Positions 9,946-19,308 of a DNA stretch of 63,072 nucleotides are shown here, in pieces. Numbering within the stretch: the first letter of the stretch is position 1; every line of letters starts with the position of its first letter. The notes under the pieces are model-generated. The model was not told the origin of the DNA, searched no databases, and saw nothing but the letters and a program-made list of their open reading frames with translations. Made by a program: the position numbers and the translations under genes. Source of the stretch: Gammaproteobacteria bacterium (lineage in GTDB: Bacteria; Pseudomonadota; Gammaproteobacteria; SZUA-229); NCBI GenBank assembly GCA_026995045.1, contig JALWPK010000143.1:1-63072 (forward strand), given 5' to 3'.

Positions 9946-10479
9946 ATGCCCAAAACACATGACAACATCCCCAGCATCTTCCTGATCGGCCCCATGGGCG
10001 CCGGCAAGACCACCATTGGCCGGCAGCTGGCGCGCCAGCTGAAACGGGAGTTTTATGACAGCGACCGTGTGATCGAGGAGCGCACCGGCGCGGACATTCC
10101 GCTGATTTTCGAGCTGGAAGGTGAAGACGGCTTTCGCAAACGCGAGGCCGCTATCATCGACGAACTGACCCAACTCGACAATGTGGTGCTCGCCACCGGT
10201 GGCGGCGCAGTGCTCAACGCCGAAAATCGTCAGCATCTGGCCGGACGTGGCGCGGTGGTGTACCTGTCCAGCAGCCTGCCAGCGCTGCTGGAGCGCACCC
10301 GCAAGGACAAAAACCGGCCGCTATTACACGCCGAGGAAGGCCCCGAGGCGGTGCTCAGCCGCCTGCTGGAGCAGCGCGATCCGCTGTACCGGCAAACCGC
10401 CGATTTTGTCGTCGACACCAGCAACAACTCGATACGCAATATAATAAAGGCTATCATTAGCCACCTTGAACAAGGCTGA
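9946..10479 (+). CDS. aroK: Shikimate kinase
   Basis: 177-residue cytosolic enzyme that phosphorylates shikimate with ATP in the chorismate pathway. The Walker A loop is [12 protein letters not shown] (about 13-24). Shikimate-binding residues are in [19 protein letters not shown] and the ATGGGAV loop; the lid Arg lies in [11 protein letters not shown]. The ATG follows a T-tract and has no Shine-Dalgarno sequence, yet the N-terminus aligns with family length. It is followed by aroB, as in most gammaproteobacteria. Confidence 0.95.
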   Translation: MPKTHDNIPSIFLIGPMGAGKTTIGRQLARQLKREFYDSDRVIEERTGADIPLIFELEGEDGFRKREAAIIDELTQLDNVVLATGGGAVLNAENRQHLAGRGAVVYLSSSLPALLERTRKDKNRPLLHAEEGPEAVLSRLLEQRDPLYRQTADFVVDTSNNSIRNIIKAIISHLEQG

Positions 10480-10486
10480 TACACAC

Positions 10487-11569
10487 ATGATTACACTTGG
10501 CGTCGATCTGGGCGACCGCAGTTACCCCATTTATATCGGCGAATCGCTGCTCGACCAGGGCGAGCTGATTCGCCAGCACATCCCCGGCAACAGCGCGCTG
10601 GTGGTCTGCAACACCACCGTGGCGCCGCTGTATCTCGACAAGGTGGAACAGGCGCTGGGCGGCCTCAAACACGAATCGGTCATCCTGCCCGACGGCGAGG
10701 AGCACAAAAACCTGACCGTGCTCAACACCATTTACGACGCCCTGCTGCAACACCGCTTCGACCGCAACACCACCATCATCGCCCTGGGAGGCGGCGTGGT
10801 CGGCGACATGGCGGGCTTCGCCGCCGCCAGCTATCAGCGCGGCGTACACCTGATTCAGATTCCCACCACCCTGCTGTCACAGGTGGATTCTTCCGTTGGC
10901 GGCAAAACCGGCGTCAACCATGCGCTGGGCAAAAACATGATCGGTGCGTTTTACCAGCCGCGCGCGGTGCTGGCCGACACCACCACGCTCAACACCCTGC
11001 CCGACCGCGAACTCAGCGCAGGCCTGGCGGAAATCATTAAATACGGCCTGATTAAAAAGCCCGATTTCTTCGACTGGCTGCAAACCAATATGAATGCGCT
11101 GCTGCAACGCGACACTGACGCGCTGGCCAAAGCCATCGAAGTGTCCTGCCAGACCAAGGCCGAAGTGGTCGCCGCCGACGAACGCGAAAGCGGGCAGCGC
11201 GCGCTGCTCAATCTCGGCCATACCTTCGGTCACGCCATCGAGACCGGCATGGGCTATGGCGAATGGCTGCACGGCGAAGCAGTTGGCGCCGGCATGTGCA
11301 TGGCGGCGCGCATGTCGCAGCAACTGGGCTGGATTGATGACAACGCCGTGGCGCAAACCGTCGCCCTGATCGAGCAGGCGAAACTGCCCACCATGGCGCC
11401 GGCTTCGATGACCGTCGAACAGTTCATGCAACTGATGGCGGTGGATAAAAAAGTGCTCGACGGCGTGTTGCGGCTGGTGCTGCTGAAAGCCATTGGCCAC
11501 GCGGTGGTCACCAACGACTACACCCAACAGCAACTGGAGCAGGCTGTCGCTGTCAGCCTGCCGACGTGA
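10487..11569 (+). CDS. aroB: 3-dehydroquinate synthase
   Basis: 360-residue NAD- and metal-dependent enzyme converting DAHP to 3-dehydroquinate. Motifs: the NAD-binding [32 protein letters not shown], the metal-ligand Glu in GLAEIIKYG, and the metal-ligand His in [10 protein letters not shown] and HGEAVGAGM. The family start is [14 protein letters not shown], supporting ATG 10487; an in-frame TTG at 10466 would overlap aroK and add seven residues. It is expected to be co-transcribed with aroK and the dGTPase-like gene, which starts 3 bp after its stop. Confidence 0.95.
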   Translation: MITLGVDLGDRSYPIYIGESLLDQGELIRQHIPGNSALVVCNTTVAPLYLDKVEQALGGLKHESVILPDGEEHKNLTVLNTIYDALLQHRFDRNTTIIALGGGVVGDMAGFAAASYQRGVHLIQIPTTLLSQVDSSVGGKTGVNHALGKNMIGAFYQPRAVLADTTTLNTLPDRELSAGLAEIIKYGLIKKPDFFDWLQTNMNALLQRDTDALAKAIEVSCQTKAEVVAADERESGQRALLNLGHTFGHAIETGMGYGEWLHGEAVGAGMCMAARMSQQLGWIDDNAVAQTVALIEQAKLPTMAPASMTVEQFMQLMAVDKKVLDGVLRLVLLKAIGHAVVTNDYTQQQLEQAVAVSLPT

Positions 11570-11572
11570 TCC

Positions 11573-12754
11573 ATGAGCGCGTATTCCGGTCACCTTGCAC
11601 CCTACGCCTGCGATGACAGCCGCTCGCAGGGGCGTCAGTATGCCGAGGACAGCCCCAACTACCGCAACGAGTTTCAGCGCGACCGCGACCGCATCATTCA
11701 TTCCGCCGCATTCCGCCGGCTGGAATACAAAACCCAGGTGTTCGTCAATCACGAAGGCGACCTGTTTCGCACCCGCCTGACCCATTCCCTGGAAGTGGCG
11801 CAGATTGCGCGCAGCATCGCGCGCGAACTCAAACTGCACGAAGACCTGTGTGAAGCGGTGGCGTTGTCACACGACCTTGGCCACACCCCGTTCGGCCACG
11901 CCGGCCAGACCGCTCTCAACGCCTGCATGAAAGACTACGGCGGCTTTGAGCACAACCTGCAATCGCTGCGCGTGGTCGACAAGCTGGAACAGAAATACGC
12001 CGAGTTTCCCGGCCTGAATCTATGTTATGAAACCCGCGAAGGCATTCTCAAACACTGCTCGGTGAAAAACGCCAGACTGCTGGGTGAAGTGGCGCAGCGT
12101 TTTCTCAACAACCAGCAACCCAGTCTGGAAGCGCAATGCACCGACCTGTCCGATGAAACCGCCTACAACAACCACGATGTCGACGATGGACTGCGTTATG
12201 GCCTGATTCAGCTCGACGACATGAAAAATATCGAACTGTTCCGCAAGCAATACGACATCGTCAACAAAAAATACCCCGGCCTGCATCACCGCAAACTGAT
12301 TCACGAAGTCATTCGCCGCATGATTAACGTCATGGTGGTGGACTTGATCGACACCAGCCGCAGCAACATCGAACAGGCCAAGCCACAATCCGTCGATGAT
12401 GTGCGCAAACAGGACAAACCACTGATGGCGTTCAGCCCGCAGATGACCGAACTCAAACAGGAGCTGAAACAGTTCCTGCGCCGCAACCTGTACCAGCACT
12501 ACCGCGTGCATCGCATGACGCTGAAAGCGGAAAACATTATCAAGTCACTGTTCGATGCGTTCCTCAACGACCCCAGGCTGCTGCCGCCGGAAGCCTATCA
12601 GCACTGCATGGCGTTGGAAAACGATGACAGCGATGAAGGCCGCGTGCGCGGCATCGCCGACTACATCGCTGGCATGACCGACCGCTTCGCCATCATCGAA
12701 TACGAGCGCGTATTCAACCCGCGCCAGCTGTCTATCGCCAACCTGATACCCTGA
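11573..12754 (+). CDS. dGTPase-like HD-domain triphosphohydrolase
   Basis: 393-residue HD-superfamily protein of the deoxyguanosinetriphosphate triphosphohydrolase-like group (shorter than E. coli Dgt). The conserved N-terminal [31 protein letters not shown] region (read in parts) is followed by the metal site: His in [12 protein letters not shown] and His-Asp in [12 protein letters not shown]. Such enzymes hydrolyse dNTPs to deoxynucleoside and tripolyphosphate; substrate preference cannot be read from sequence. It directly follows aroB, an order also seen in Pseudomonas, and is probably the last gene of that transcription unit before a repeat-bearing gap. Confidence 0.9.
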   Translation: MSAYSGHLAPYACDDSRSQGRQYAEDSPNYRNEFQRDRDRIIHSAAFRRLEYKTQVFVNHEGDLFRTRLTHSLEVAQIARSIARELKLHEDLCEAVALSHDLGHTPFGHAGQTALNACMKDYGGFEHNLQSLRVVDKLEQKYAEFPGLNLCYETREGILKHCSVKNARLLGEVAQRFLNNQQPSLEAQCTDLSDETAYNNHDVDDGLRYGLIQLDDMKNIELFRKQYDIVNKKYPGLHHRKLIHEVIRRMINVMVVDLIDTSRSNIEQAKPQSVDDVRKQDKPLMAFSPQMTELKQELKQFLRRNLYQHYRVHRMTLKAENIIKSLFDAFLNDPRLLPPEAYQHCMALENDDSDEGRVRGIADYIAGMTDRFAIIEYERVFNPRQLSIANLIP

Positions 12755-12761
12755 TGGGGTT

Positions 12762-12958
12762 CACCGCAGAGGCGCAAAGTGTTTTCAATGCTGGCGTTAC
12801 CGTAAACAATATGCAGCAGTTAGCACACACAAAGGAACCGACCCAACAAAAACGCGTTATAAAAACATTCGCGTGCATTCGCGTGCATTTGCGGAAAAGC
12901 TTTTACTTAGCTGTTACCCATAATAAAAAACCTCTGCGCCCTTTGCGCCTCTGCGGTG
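12762..12958. repeat. Nested intergenic inverted repeat, copy B
   Basis: Perfect 18-bp inverted arms of the CACCGCAGAGGCGCAAAG type at 12762-12779 and 12941-12958 bracket the gap between the dGTPase-like gene and dnaG. Inside, near 12868-12893, the decamer ATTCGCGTGC is repeated in tandem. The REP-like GGAGCGGCTTCAGCC core present in copies A, D and E is absent. No credible gene lies within. Confidence 0.8.
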
Positions 12959-12968
12959 CATAATCAAC

Positions 12969-14708
12969 ATGGCCGGCCGTATCCCGCAATCATTCATTGA
13001 CGACCTGGTCGCCCGCACCGATATCGTGGAAATCATCAACGCGCGCGTGCCACTGAAACGCAAGGGCAAGGAATATATGGCCTGCTGCCCGTTCCATAAC
13101 GAAAAAACCCCCTCCTTCACCGTCAGTGAAGCCAAACAGTTTTATCACTGCTTTGGTTGCGGCGCGCATGGCACCGCGCTGGGGTTTTTGATGGAATACG
13201 ACAACCTTGAGTTTGTCGATGCAGTGGAAGAACTGGCGTCAATCTATAACCTTGAAGTGCCGCGTGAACAGGGCGCGCAGACCCGGCGCGATGACAAGCA
13301 GCCCCTGTTTGACGCGCTGGCGCAGGCCAACACGCTTTACCAGCAACAACTGAAACAGTCTGACCGCGCAGTCGCTTACCTGAAGCAACGCGGCCTCACC
13401 GGTGAAATTGCGCGCCATTACCAACTCGGCTATGCGCCCGATGGCTGGGACTTTCTCACCAGCAAGCTCAGCGGCAAAACCCGCGAACTGGCGGCGACCG
13501 GCATGCTGGTCAAAAAAGACAGCGGCGGTTTCTACGACCGCTTTCGCGACCGCATCATGTTTCCCATCACCAACCGGCGCGGCAAGGTGATTGGTTTTGG
13601 CGGGCGTATTCTCGACAAGGGCGAACCCAAGTATCTCAACTCCCCCGAAAACGCGCTGTTTCACAAGGGACTGGAAGTCTACGGCCTGTTCGAAGCCAAA
13701 AAAGCCAACCGCGAACTGCAACGCATCGTGGTGGTGGAAGGCTATATGGATGTGGTGGCGCTGGCGCAGTTCGGCATCCGTTATGCTGTCGCCAGTCTTG
13801 GCACCGCCACCACCAAAGAACAGATTCAGGGGATTTTTCGCGCCACCCAGCAAATCGTGTTCTGTTATGACGGTGATCAGGCCGGGCGCAAGGCGGCGTG
13901 GCGCGCACTGCAAAACACACTGGAAGTGATTCGCGATGGTCAGCACGCAAGGTTTTTGTTTTTACCGGACGGCGAAGACCCCGACAGCCTGGTGCGCAAG
14001 GAAGGCCGTGAAGCATTCGAAACACGGCTGGACAAGGCCACCTCGCTGTCAGACTTTTTGTTTGAACAGCTGATGCGGCAATGCGACATGGCCACACTGG
14101 AAGGCCGCGCCAAACTGGCCGAGCTGTGCACCCCCATGCTCAACAAAATGCCTGACAGCCTGTTCAGGGACATGCTGTTCGACAAACTGTCCGAACACAC
14201 ACACGTTGCTGTCGACAAGCTGCGCGGCAAAACGGCGCAGACCAGCGCGGTTCAGAAAACAACCGTCACACCCGATATCGCTGCCGCACATTCTGGCAAG
14301 TCCAGCGCCACGCGTGACGCGATTACGCTGTTATTACAGTATCCCGGGTTCGCCAATGACTGCGATATACCTGACGCGTTCGGCAGTTGCGACATACAGG
14401 GTTACACTTTGCTGAGCCGGCTTGTTAATACAATAAAACAGGCCTGCATCACCAGTCCGCAGGTGCTGGTCGAACACTGGCGCAACGAACCCGATTTCGA
14501 TATCGTCAACAAACTGCTGCAACGCACCGTACAGGGCGCGGATGATATCGCCACAGCGCGCTCGGTGTATATCGACAGCGTGCGCGCCATGCAGAAAAAG
14601 TACAATGACCTGCGTTTTGAATATCTGCAAAACAAGTTGCAGACACAGGGACAGGGCAGCCTCAGCGAAACCGAAATGCAGGAATACAAAACCCTGATCA
14701 GCCATTAA
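12969..14708 (+). CDS. dnaG: DNA primase
   Basis: 579-residue primase that makes RNA primers for replication. The N-terminal CHC2 zinc finger spans about residues 38-65 (CCPFHNEKTPSF then CFGCGAHG). The TOPRIM catalytic core has VVVEGYMDVVAL (Glu near 260) and FCYDGDQAGRKAA. The C-terminal helicase-binding domain (about 440-579) is recognisable only by position. In most proteobacteria the gene sits in rpsU-dnaG-rpoD; here rpsU is absent upstream and rpoD is 24 kb away, so that operon is broken. Confidence 0.96.
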   Translation: MAGRIPQSFIDDLVARTDIVEIINARVPLKRKGKEYMACCPFHNEKTPSFTVSEAKQFYHCFGCGAHGTALGFLMEYDNLEFVDAVEELASIYNLEVPREQGAQTRRDDKQPLFDALAQANTLYQQQLKQSDRAVAYLKQRGLTGEIARHYQLGYAPDGWDFLTSKLSGKTRELAATGMLVKKDSGGFYDRFRDRIMFPITNRRGKVIGFGGRILDKGEPKYLNSPENALFHKGLEVYGLFEAKKANRELQRIVVVEGYMDVVALAQFGIRYAVASLGTATTKEQIQGIFRATQQIVFCYDGDQAGRKAAWRALQNTLEVIRDGQHARFLFLPDGEDPDSLVRKEGREAFETRLDKATSLSDFLFEQLMRQCDMATLEGRAKLAELCTPMLNKMPDSLFRDMLFDKLSEHTHVAVDKLRGKTAQTSAVQKTTVTPDIAAAHSGKSSATRDAITLLLQYPGFANDCDIPDAFGSCDIQGYTLLSRLVNTIKQACITSPQVLVEHWRNEPDFDIVNKLLQRTVQGADDIATARSVYIDSVRAMQKKYNDLRFEYLQNKLQTQGQGSLSETEMQEYKTLISH

Positions 14709-14735
14709 AGTTCGCCGCGCCGCTGCCGTTAACGG

Positions 14736-14763
14736 TTGACAAGCAGACAGCTTGCGCTATAAC
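14736..14763 (+). promoter_or_regulatory. Sigma-70 type promoter of metK
   Basis: A consensus TTGACA (14736-14741) is separated by 16 bp from TATAAC (14758-14763), 28 bp after the dnaG stop. Transcription would start near 14770, leaving a leader of about 160 nt before the metK ATG. Confidence 0.75.
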
Positions 14764-14928
14764 CTAGCGCACAAAGCGCCAATTTGAATCCAATGTCTCA
14801 GATTGCGGGCGCTATATAAATTCTGCTAAAGCGAGCCTTTCCTTGCAGTTCTGCACCGAAGTCCACGCCGTAGCAGTAGTTACATAAATCTCAACATCAA
14901 CAGCATGCCGCGCATGCAGGCAAGACTT

Positions 14929-16092
14929 ATGAGCAGCTATTTATTTACTTCTGAATCCGTTTCCGAAGGCCACCCGGACAAGGTTGCCGACCAGATTTCC
15001 GACGCCATCCTCGACGCCATTTTCGAGCAGGACAACCGCGCGCGCGTCGCCTGCGAAACCCTGGTCAACACCGGCATGGTGGTCATCTCCGGTGAAATCA
15101 CCACTTCCGCCTGGGTCGACATGCAGGAAGTGGTGCGCGGCACCGTCAAGCGCATCGGTTACAACCATTCCGACATGGGCTTCGACTGGGAGTCCTGCGC
15201 GGTGCTGACTTCCATCGACAAGCAGTCCGCCGACATCGCCATGGGCGTGGATGAATCCGATGACCACGAACAGGGCGCCGGCGACCAGGGCCTGATGTTC
15301 GGCTACGCCAGCAATGAAACCGATGTGCTGATGCCGGCGCCGATTACCTACGCTCATCGCCTGGTGAAACAGCAGGCCAAAATCCGCAAGGATGGCGTGC
15401 TCACCTGGCTGCGTCCGGACGCCAAGAGCCAGGTCACCTTTCAGTACGAGGACGACCAGCCGGTTGGTATCGACGCCGTGGTGCTGTCCACCCAGCACGA
15501 CCCTTCCGTGTCGCTGAAAGAACTGCGCGAAGCGGTGATGGAAGAAATCATCAAACCGGTGCTGCCGGCCGAGTGGCTGGACAAGGTGTCGCAGGAACAT
15601 ATTCACATCAACCCCACCGGCAATTTTGTCATTGGCGGCCCGGTGGGCGACTGCGGCCTCACCGGCCGCAAGATCATCGTCGACACCTACGGCGGCATGG
15701 CGCGCCACGGTGGCGGCGCGTTTTCCGGCAAGGACCCGTCCAAGGTCGACCGCTCCGCCGCCTATGCCGGGCGCTATGTGGCGAAAAACGTGGTCGCCGC
15801 CGGGCTGGCCGACAAATGCGAGATTCAGGTATCCTACGCCATCGGCGTGGCCGAGCCGACCTCGATTTCGGTGCAAACCTTTGGCACCGGCAAAATTGAC
15901 GACGCCCGCATCGTCGAACTGGTGCGCGAACACTTCGACCTCAAGCCCAAGGGGCTGATCCAGATGCTGGATCTGCTGCGCCCGATTTACTCGGACACCG
16001 CCGCCTACGGGCATTTTGGCCGTGAAGAACCCGATTTCACCTGGGAAAAAACCGACAAAGCTGCTGCATTAAAGGCTGCCGCTGGTCTATAA
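14929..16092 (+). CDS. metK: S-adenosylmethionine synthase
   Basis: 387-residue cytosolic enzyme making SAM from methionine and ATP. Signatures: [20 protein letters not shown] at the N-terminus, the ATP-binding [12 protein letters not shown] hexapeptide region, and [19 protein letters not shown] for the phosphate loop. ATG 14929 gives the canonical [16 protein letters not shown] start; an in-frame ATG at 14905 would add eight atypical residues. It has its own strong promoter and is followed by a hairpin and the SAH riboswitch of ahcY, placing SAM production and SAH removal together. Confidence 0.96.
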   Translation: MSSYLFTSESVSEGHPDKVADQISDAILDAIFEQDNRARVACETLVNTGMVVISGEITTSAWVDMQEVVRGTVKRIGYNHSDMGFDWESCAVLTSIDKQSADIAMGVDESDDHEQGAGDQGLMFGYASNETDVLMPAPITYAHRLVKQQAKIRKDGVLTWLRPDAKSQVTFQYEDDQPVGIDAVVLSTQHDPSVSLKELREAVMEEIIKPVLPAEWLDKVSQEHIHINPTGNFVIGGPVGDCGLTGRKIIVDTYGGMARHGGGAFSGKDPSKVDRSAAYAGRYVAKNVVAAGLADKCEIQVSYAIGVAEPTSISVQTFGTGKIDDARIVELVREHFDLKPKGLIQMLDLLRPIYSDTAAYGHFGREEPDFTWEKTDKAAALKAAAGL

Positions 16093-16101
16093 TTCGCATT
16101 A

Positions 16102-16125
16102 CCGGCGGCGCACACGCGCCGCCGG
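16102..16125 (+). terminator. Perfect 10-bp GC hairpin after metK, terminator-like
   Basis: CCGGCGGCGC (16102-16111) pairs perfectly with GCGCCGCCGG (16116-16125) around an ACAC loop, 9 bp after the metK stop. It is not followed by an uninterrupted T-tract, so it may be a weak terminator or a transcript-stabilising 3' hairpin. TACAAT at 16129-16134, just downstream, is a candidate -10 box for ahcY. Confidence 0.5.
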
Positions 16126-16140
16126 GCCTACAATCTGTTT

Positions 16141-16210
16141 TCTGAGGAGCGCTGCAGCGCGCGGATCATCCGCCCGTCAGGCTCAGAACGTTATCAATAA
16201 CGGCGCTCAT
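16141..16210 (+). promoter_or_regulatory. S-adenosylhomocysteine (SAH) riboswitch
   Basis: The sequence fits the SAH riboswitch aptamer. TCTGAG (16141-16146) pairs with CTCAGA (16182-16187) to form P1. The conserved GGAGCGCTGCA segment follows, then an internal hairpin and GTCAGGCTCAGAACG. GAGCGC (16147-16152) pairs with GCGCTC (16203-16208) to form the pseudoknot stem. It lies directly upstream of ahcY, the expected target. The aptamer 3' strand 16197-16210 is also perfectly complementary to 16241-16254, which contains the ahcY start codon; SAH binding would free the start codon (ON switch, inference). Confidence 0.93.
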
Positions 16211-16240
16211 TTCTTAAACCACAACTTTAGGAGATGAGCC

Positions 16241-17674
16241 ATGAGCGCCGTTATGAATTCCGATTTTACCGATTACAAAGTCGCCGATATCAACCTTGCC
16301 GATTGGGGCCGCAAGGAAATCGCCATTGCCGAAACCGAAATGCCCGGCCTGATGGCGCTGCGCGAGGAGTATGCCAGCGAGCAGCCGCTCAAGGGCGCGC
16401 GCATCACCGGCAGCCTGCACATGACCATCCAGACCGCGGTGCTGATCGAAACCCTGGTGGCGCTGGGCGCCGAAGTGCGCTGGGCCTCGTGCAATATTTT
16501 CTCCACCCAGGATCAGGCCGCCGCCGCGATTGCCGCCGCCGGCATCCCGGTTTACGCCTGGAAAGGTGAAACCATTGATGAATACTGGTGGTGCACCGAA
16601 CAGGCGCTGACCTGGCCAGCCGACGAAAACGGCAGCACCGCGCCCAACATGATTCTGGACGATGGCGGCGACGCCACCCTGCTGGTGCACAAGGGCGCGG
16701 AATTTGAAAAAACCGGCGTGGTGCCGGACGCCCAGCCCGGCGATAACGAGGAATGGGTGGCCATTCTCAACATTCTGCGCAACAGCATCAGCGAAGGCTC
16801 CACCAAGTGGACCGACATCGCCAATTCCGTCAAGGGCGTCACCGAAGAAACCACTACTGGCGTACACCGTTTATACCAGATGGAAGAAGCGGGCGAACTG
16901 CTGTTCCCGGCGATGAATGTCAACGACTCGGTTACCAAATCCAAATTCGACAACCTGTACGGTTGCCGCGAATCGCTCATCGATGGCATCAAGCGCGCCA
17001 CCGACGTGATGATTGCCGGCAAGATATGCGTGGTGCTGGGTTATGGCGATGTCGGCAAGGGCTGCGCGCAGGCTTTCCGCGGCATGGGCGCCACTGTATG
17101 GGTCACCGAAATCGACCCGATTTGCGCGCTGCAGGCGGCGATGGAAGGCTACCGCGTGGTCAACATGGATGACACCGCTTCGCTCGGCGATATCTTTGTC
17201 ACCACCACCGGCAACGTCAATGTGATTGACCACGACCACATGGTCGCGATGAAAAACGAAGCCATCGTCTGCAACATTGGCCACTTCGATTCCGAAATCA
17301 ACATCGCCTCGCTGGAAAAATACGAGTGGGAAGAAATCAAGCCGCAGGTCGACCATGTGATTTTCCCGGACGGCAAACGCATCATCATTCTGGCCAAGGG
17401 CCGTCTGGTGAACCTGGGCTGCGCCACCGGCCACCCCAGTTTTGTGATGTCAGCTTCGTTCACCAATCAGGTAATGGCGCAAATTGAATTCTTCACCAAA
17501 GGCGACAATTACGAAAACAAGGTGTATGTGCTGCCGAAAGTACTGGACGAAAAAGTCGCGCGCCTGCATCTCGACAAGATTGGCGTCAACCTGACCCAAC
17601 TCAGTCAGGAACAGGCCGACTACATCAACGTGCCGGTTGAAGGGCCCTACAAGCCTGACCATTACCGTTACTGA
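16241..17674 (+). CDS. ahcY: Adenosylhomocysteinase
   Basis: 477-residue NAD-dependent enzyme that hydrolyses S-adenosylhomocysteine to adenosine and homocysteine, relieving inhibition of methyltransferases. Motifs: [30 protein letters not shown], the NAD fold [16 protein letters not shown], and the C-terminal PDHYRY that completes the neighbouring subunit's cofactor site. Length places it in the longer bacterial class with an inserted segment (about 150-195). AGGAG stands 7 bp before ATG 16241; a second in-frame ATG at 16253 has no such site. Expression is predicted to rise with SAH through the riboswitch. metF follows 14 bp downstream. Confidence 0.97.
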   Translation: MSAVMNSDFTDYKVADINLADWGRKEIAIAETEMPGLMALREEYASEQPLKGARITGSLHMTIQTAVLIETLVALGAEVRWASCNIFSTQDQAAAAIAAAGIPVYAWKGETIDEYWWCTEQALTWPADENGSTAPNMILDDGGDATLLVHKGAEFEKTGVVPDAQPGDNEEWVAILNILRNSISEGSTKWTDIANSVKGVTEETTTGVHRLYQMEEAGELLFPAMNVNDSVTKSKFDNLYGCRESLIDGIKRATDVMIAGKICVVLGYGDVGKGCAQAFRGMGATVWVTEIDPICALQAAMEGYRVVNMDDTASLGDIFVTTTGNVNVIDHDHMVAMKNEAIVCNIGHFDSEINIASLEKYEWEEIKPQVDHVIFPDGKRIIILAKGRLVNLGCATGHPSFVMSASFTNQVMAQIEFFTKGDNYENKVYVLPKVLDEKVARLHLDKIGVNLTQLSQEQADYINVPVEGPYKPDHYRY

Positions 17675-17688
17675 TAACGGTTTAAACA

Positions 17689-18537
17689 ATGAGTCAGAAC
17701 AATACCCATCGCACTTTCAGTTGCGAGTTCTTTCCGCCGTCCACTGAAAAAGGCATGAGCAATCTGCTCCAGGCCAAACAAGGCCTGGAGCAGGCCATGT
17801 CGCCCGCCTTTTTCTCGGTCACATTCGGCGCCGGCGGCTCCAACCGCGATCGCACACTGGAAACCGTAAAACAGTTGCGCGAAACCAACAACACCGATGT
17901 AGCGCCGCATATTTCCTGCATGGGCTCCAGCCGCAGGCAAATCGATGATTTGCTGCAGGGCTATATCGACATGGGTGTGAAACGGCTGGTTGTGCTGCGC
18001 GGCGACATGCCGCAGGATGGCAAGGCTGAAGGCGACTTCCGCTATGCCAGCGAACTGGTGGCGCACATTCGCGAAACCACCGGCGAGCATTTTCATATCG
18101 AGGTGGCGGCCTATCCGGAATATCACCCGGAGTCACCCACGCCTGCCGATGATTTCGCCCATTTTGCCAACAAGGTTCGCGCTGGCGCCAACTCGGCGAT
18201 CACCCAGTATTTCTACAACATCGAAGCCTGGCTGCGGCTGGTTGATCAGTGTGAAGCGGCCGGTCTGGGCATCCCTGTTGTACCCGGCATCATGCCGATA
18301 ACCAACTACGCCAACCTGGTGCGCTTTTCCGACAACTGCGGCGCCGACATCCCGCGATGGATTCGTAAAAACCTCGAAGCCTGGCAGGATGACCGTGAAA
18401 GCCTGCTCGCCTTTGGCACAGAGGTAGTCAGCCGGCTGTGTCAGCAATTGCTGGAACAGGGCGCGCCTGGCCTGCACTTCTACACCCTGAACCAGTCCGC
18501 CGCCACCCTCGCTATCTGGGACAACCTGTCAAGCTGA
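17689..18537 (+). CDS. metF: Methylenetetrahydrofolate reductase
   Basis: 282-residue FAD-dependent TIM-barrel enzyme reducing 5,10-methylene-THF to 5-methyl-THF, the methyl donor for homocysteine remethylation. Conserved segments: SCEFFPPSTEKG at the N-terminus, FSVTFGAGGSNRDRT, VVLRGDMPQ, AAYPEYHPES and ITQYFYNIEAW. It lies close behind ahcY and so is probably controlled by the same SAH riboswitch transcript; homocysteine released by AhcY is the downstream acceptor of its product. Confidence 0.96.
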   Translation: MSQNNTHRTFSCEFFPPSTEKGMSNLLQAKQGLEQAMSPAFFSVTFGAGGSNRDRTLETVKQLRETNNTDVAPHISCMGSSRRQIDDLLQGYIDMGVKRLVVLRGDMPQDGKAEGDFRYASELVAHIRETTGEHFHIEVAAYPEYHPESPTPADDFAHFANKVRAGANSAITQYFYNIEAWLRLVDQCEAAGLGIPVVPGIMPITNYANLVRFSDNCGADIPRWIRKNLEAWQDDRESLLAFGTEVVSRLCQQLLEQGAPGLHFYTLNQSAATLAIWDNLSS

Positions 18538-18544
18538 TGCCGTC

Positions 18545-19279
18545 ATGCTGGCGAGACTGTACCACCCGGGTGAACTGTCATGCCATCAGCATGTCGAGCT
18601 GTCGCCACAAAACAGCCACCACCTGGCGCGTGTATTGCGCGCCCGGGTGGGCGCCACGGTGCAGCTGTTCAACGGCGACGGCAACCACTACAATGGCAAA
18701 CTGGTTGCGGTGGATAACAAGCGCTGCACAGTGCAAATCGAGTCGGTTTCCCCCTGCCACACCGAATCACCTGTACAGATTACGCTGTTACAGGGGCTGT
18801 CGCGCAACGACCGCATGGATGCCTGTTTGCAAAAATCCACCGAACTCGGCGTCACCCGGATTGCGCCGGTGATATGCAATCGCTCGAAATACAAACTGGA
18901 TGACAGACGCCAGCAAAAAAAGATGTTGCACTGGCGGCAAGTCATTATCAGCGCCTGCGAACAGTCCGGGCGCTGCGTTGCGCCACAACTGCACGAGCCC
19001 GTATCATTTGCAGAAGCGCTGCAAACATTCAATGAAGGGGAACGCTGGTTTCTCGACCCCGACGCACCCGCCAGTCTGGTCGAGCGCCTTGGCAATGCAC
19101 GAGCCACGTCTTACGTGATCGCGATCGGCCCGGAAAGCGGCTTTGACGAACAGGAGAGTGAGTATGCTGAACAGGCAGGCTTTCAGCCGGTTTGCTTCGG
19201 CCCGCGCACGCTGCGCACCGAAACCGCCGGCCCCGCAGCTATTGCGGTGATTCAGGCAATACGGGGAGATTTGCAATAA
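18545..19279 (+). CDS. rsmE: 16S rRNA (uracil-1498-N3)-methyltransferase
   Basis: 244-residue SPOUT methyltransferase that makes m3U1498 in 16S rRNA using SAM. A PUA-like N-terminal domain (about 1-70) includes HHLARVLRARVG. The trefoil-knot catalytic domain shows LLQGLSRNDRMDACLQKSTE, IGPESGFDEQE and FGPRTLRTETAGPAA. It starts 7 bp after metF and shares its operon. A link to the SAM cycle is natural, since it consumes SAM and produces SAH. It converges on chpC with a 29-bp gap. Confidence 0.94.
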   Translation: MLARLYHPGELSCHQHVELSPQNSHHLARVLRARVGATVQLFNGDGNHYNGKLVAVDNKRCTVQIESVSPCHTESPVQITLLQGLSRNDRMDACLQKSTELGVTRIAPVICNRSKYKLDDRRQQKKMLHWRQVIISACEQSGRCVAPQLHEPVSFAEALQTFNEGERWFLDPDAPASLVERLGNARATSYVIAIGPESGFDEQESEYAEQAGFQPVCFGPRTLRTETAGPAAIAVIQAIRGDLQ

Positions 19280-19308
19280 TAAAAAAATGGGGGGTCGGAA
19301 AAGCAAGC

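Noticed and set aside
14941-16014. 357-codon antisense frame over metK
   Set aside because: It results from codon bias in a G+C-rich gene; composition (Val/Gly/His-rich) is that of a shadow frame and metK is certain.
16102-16125. Classical Rho-independent terminator for metK
   Set aside because: The stem is excellent, but no T-run follows directly, so I list it only as terminator-like.
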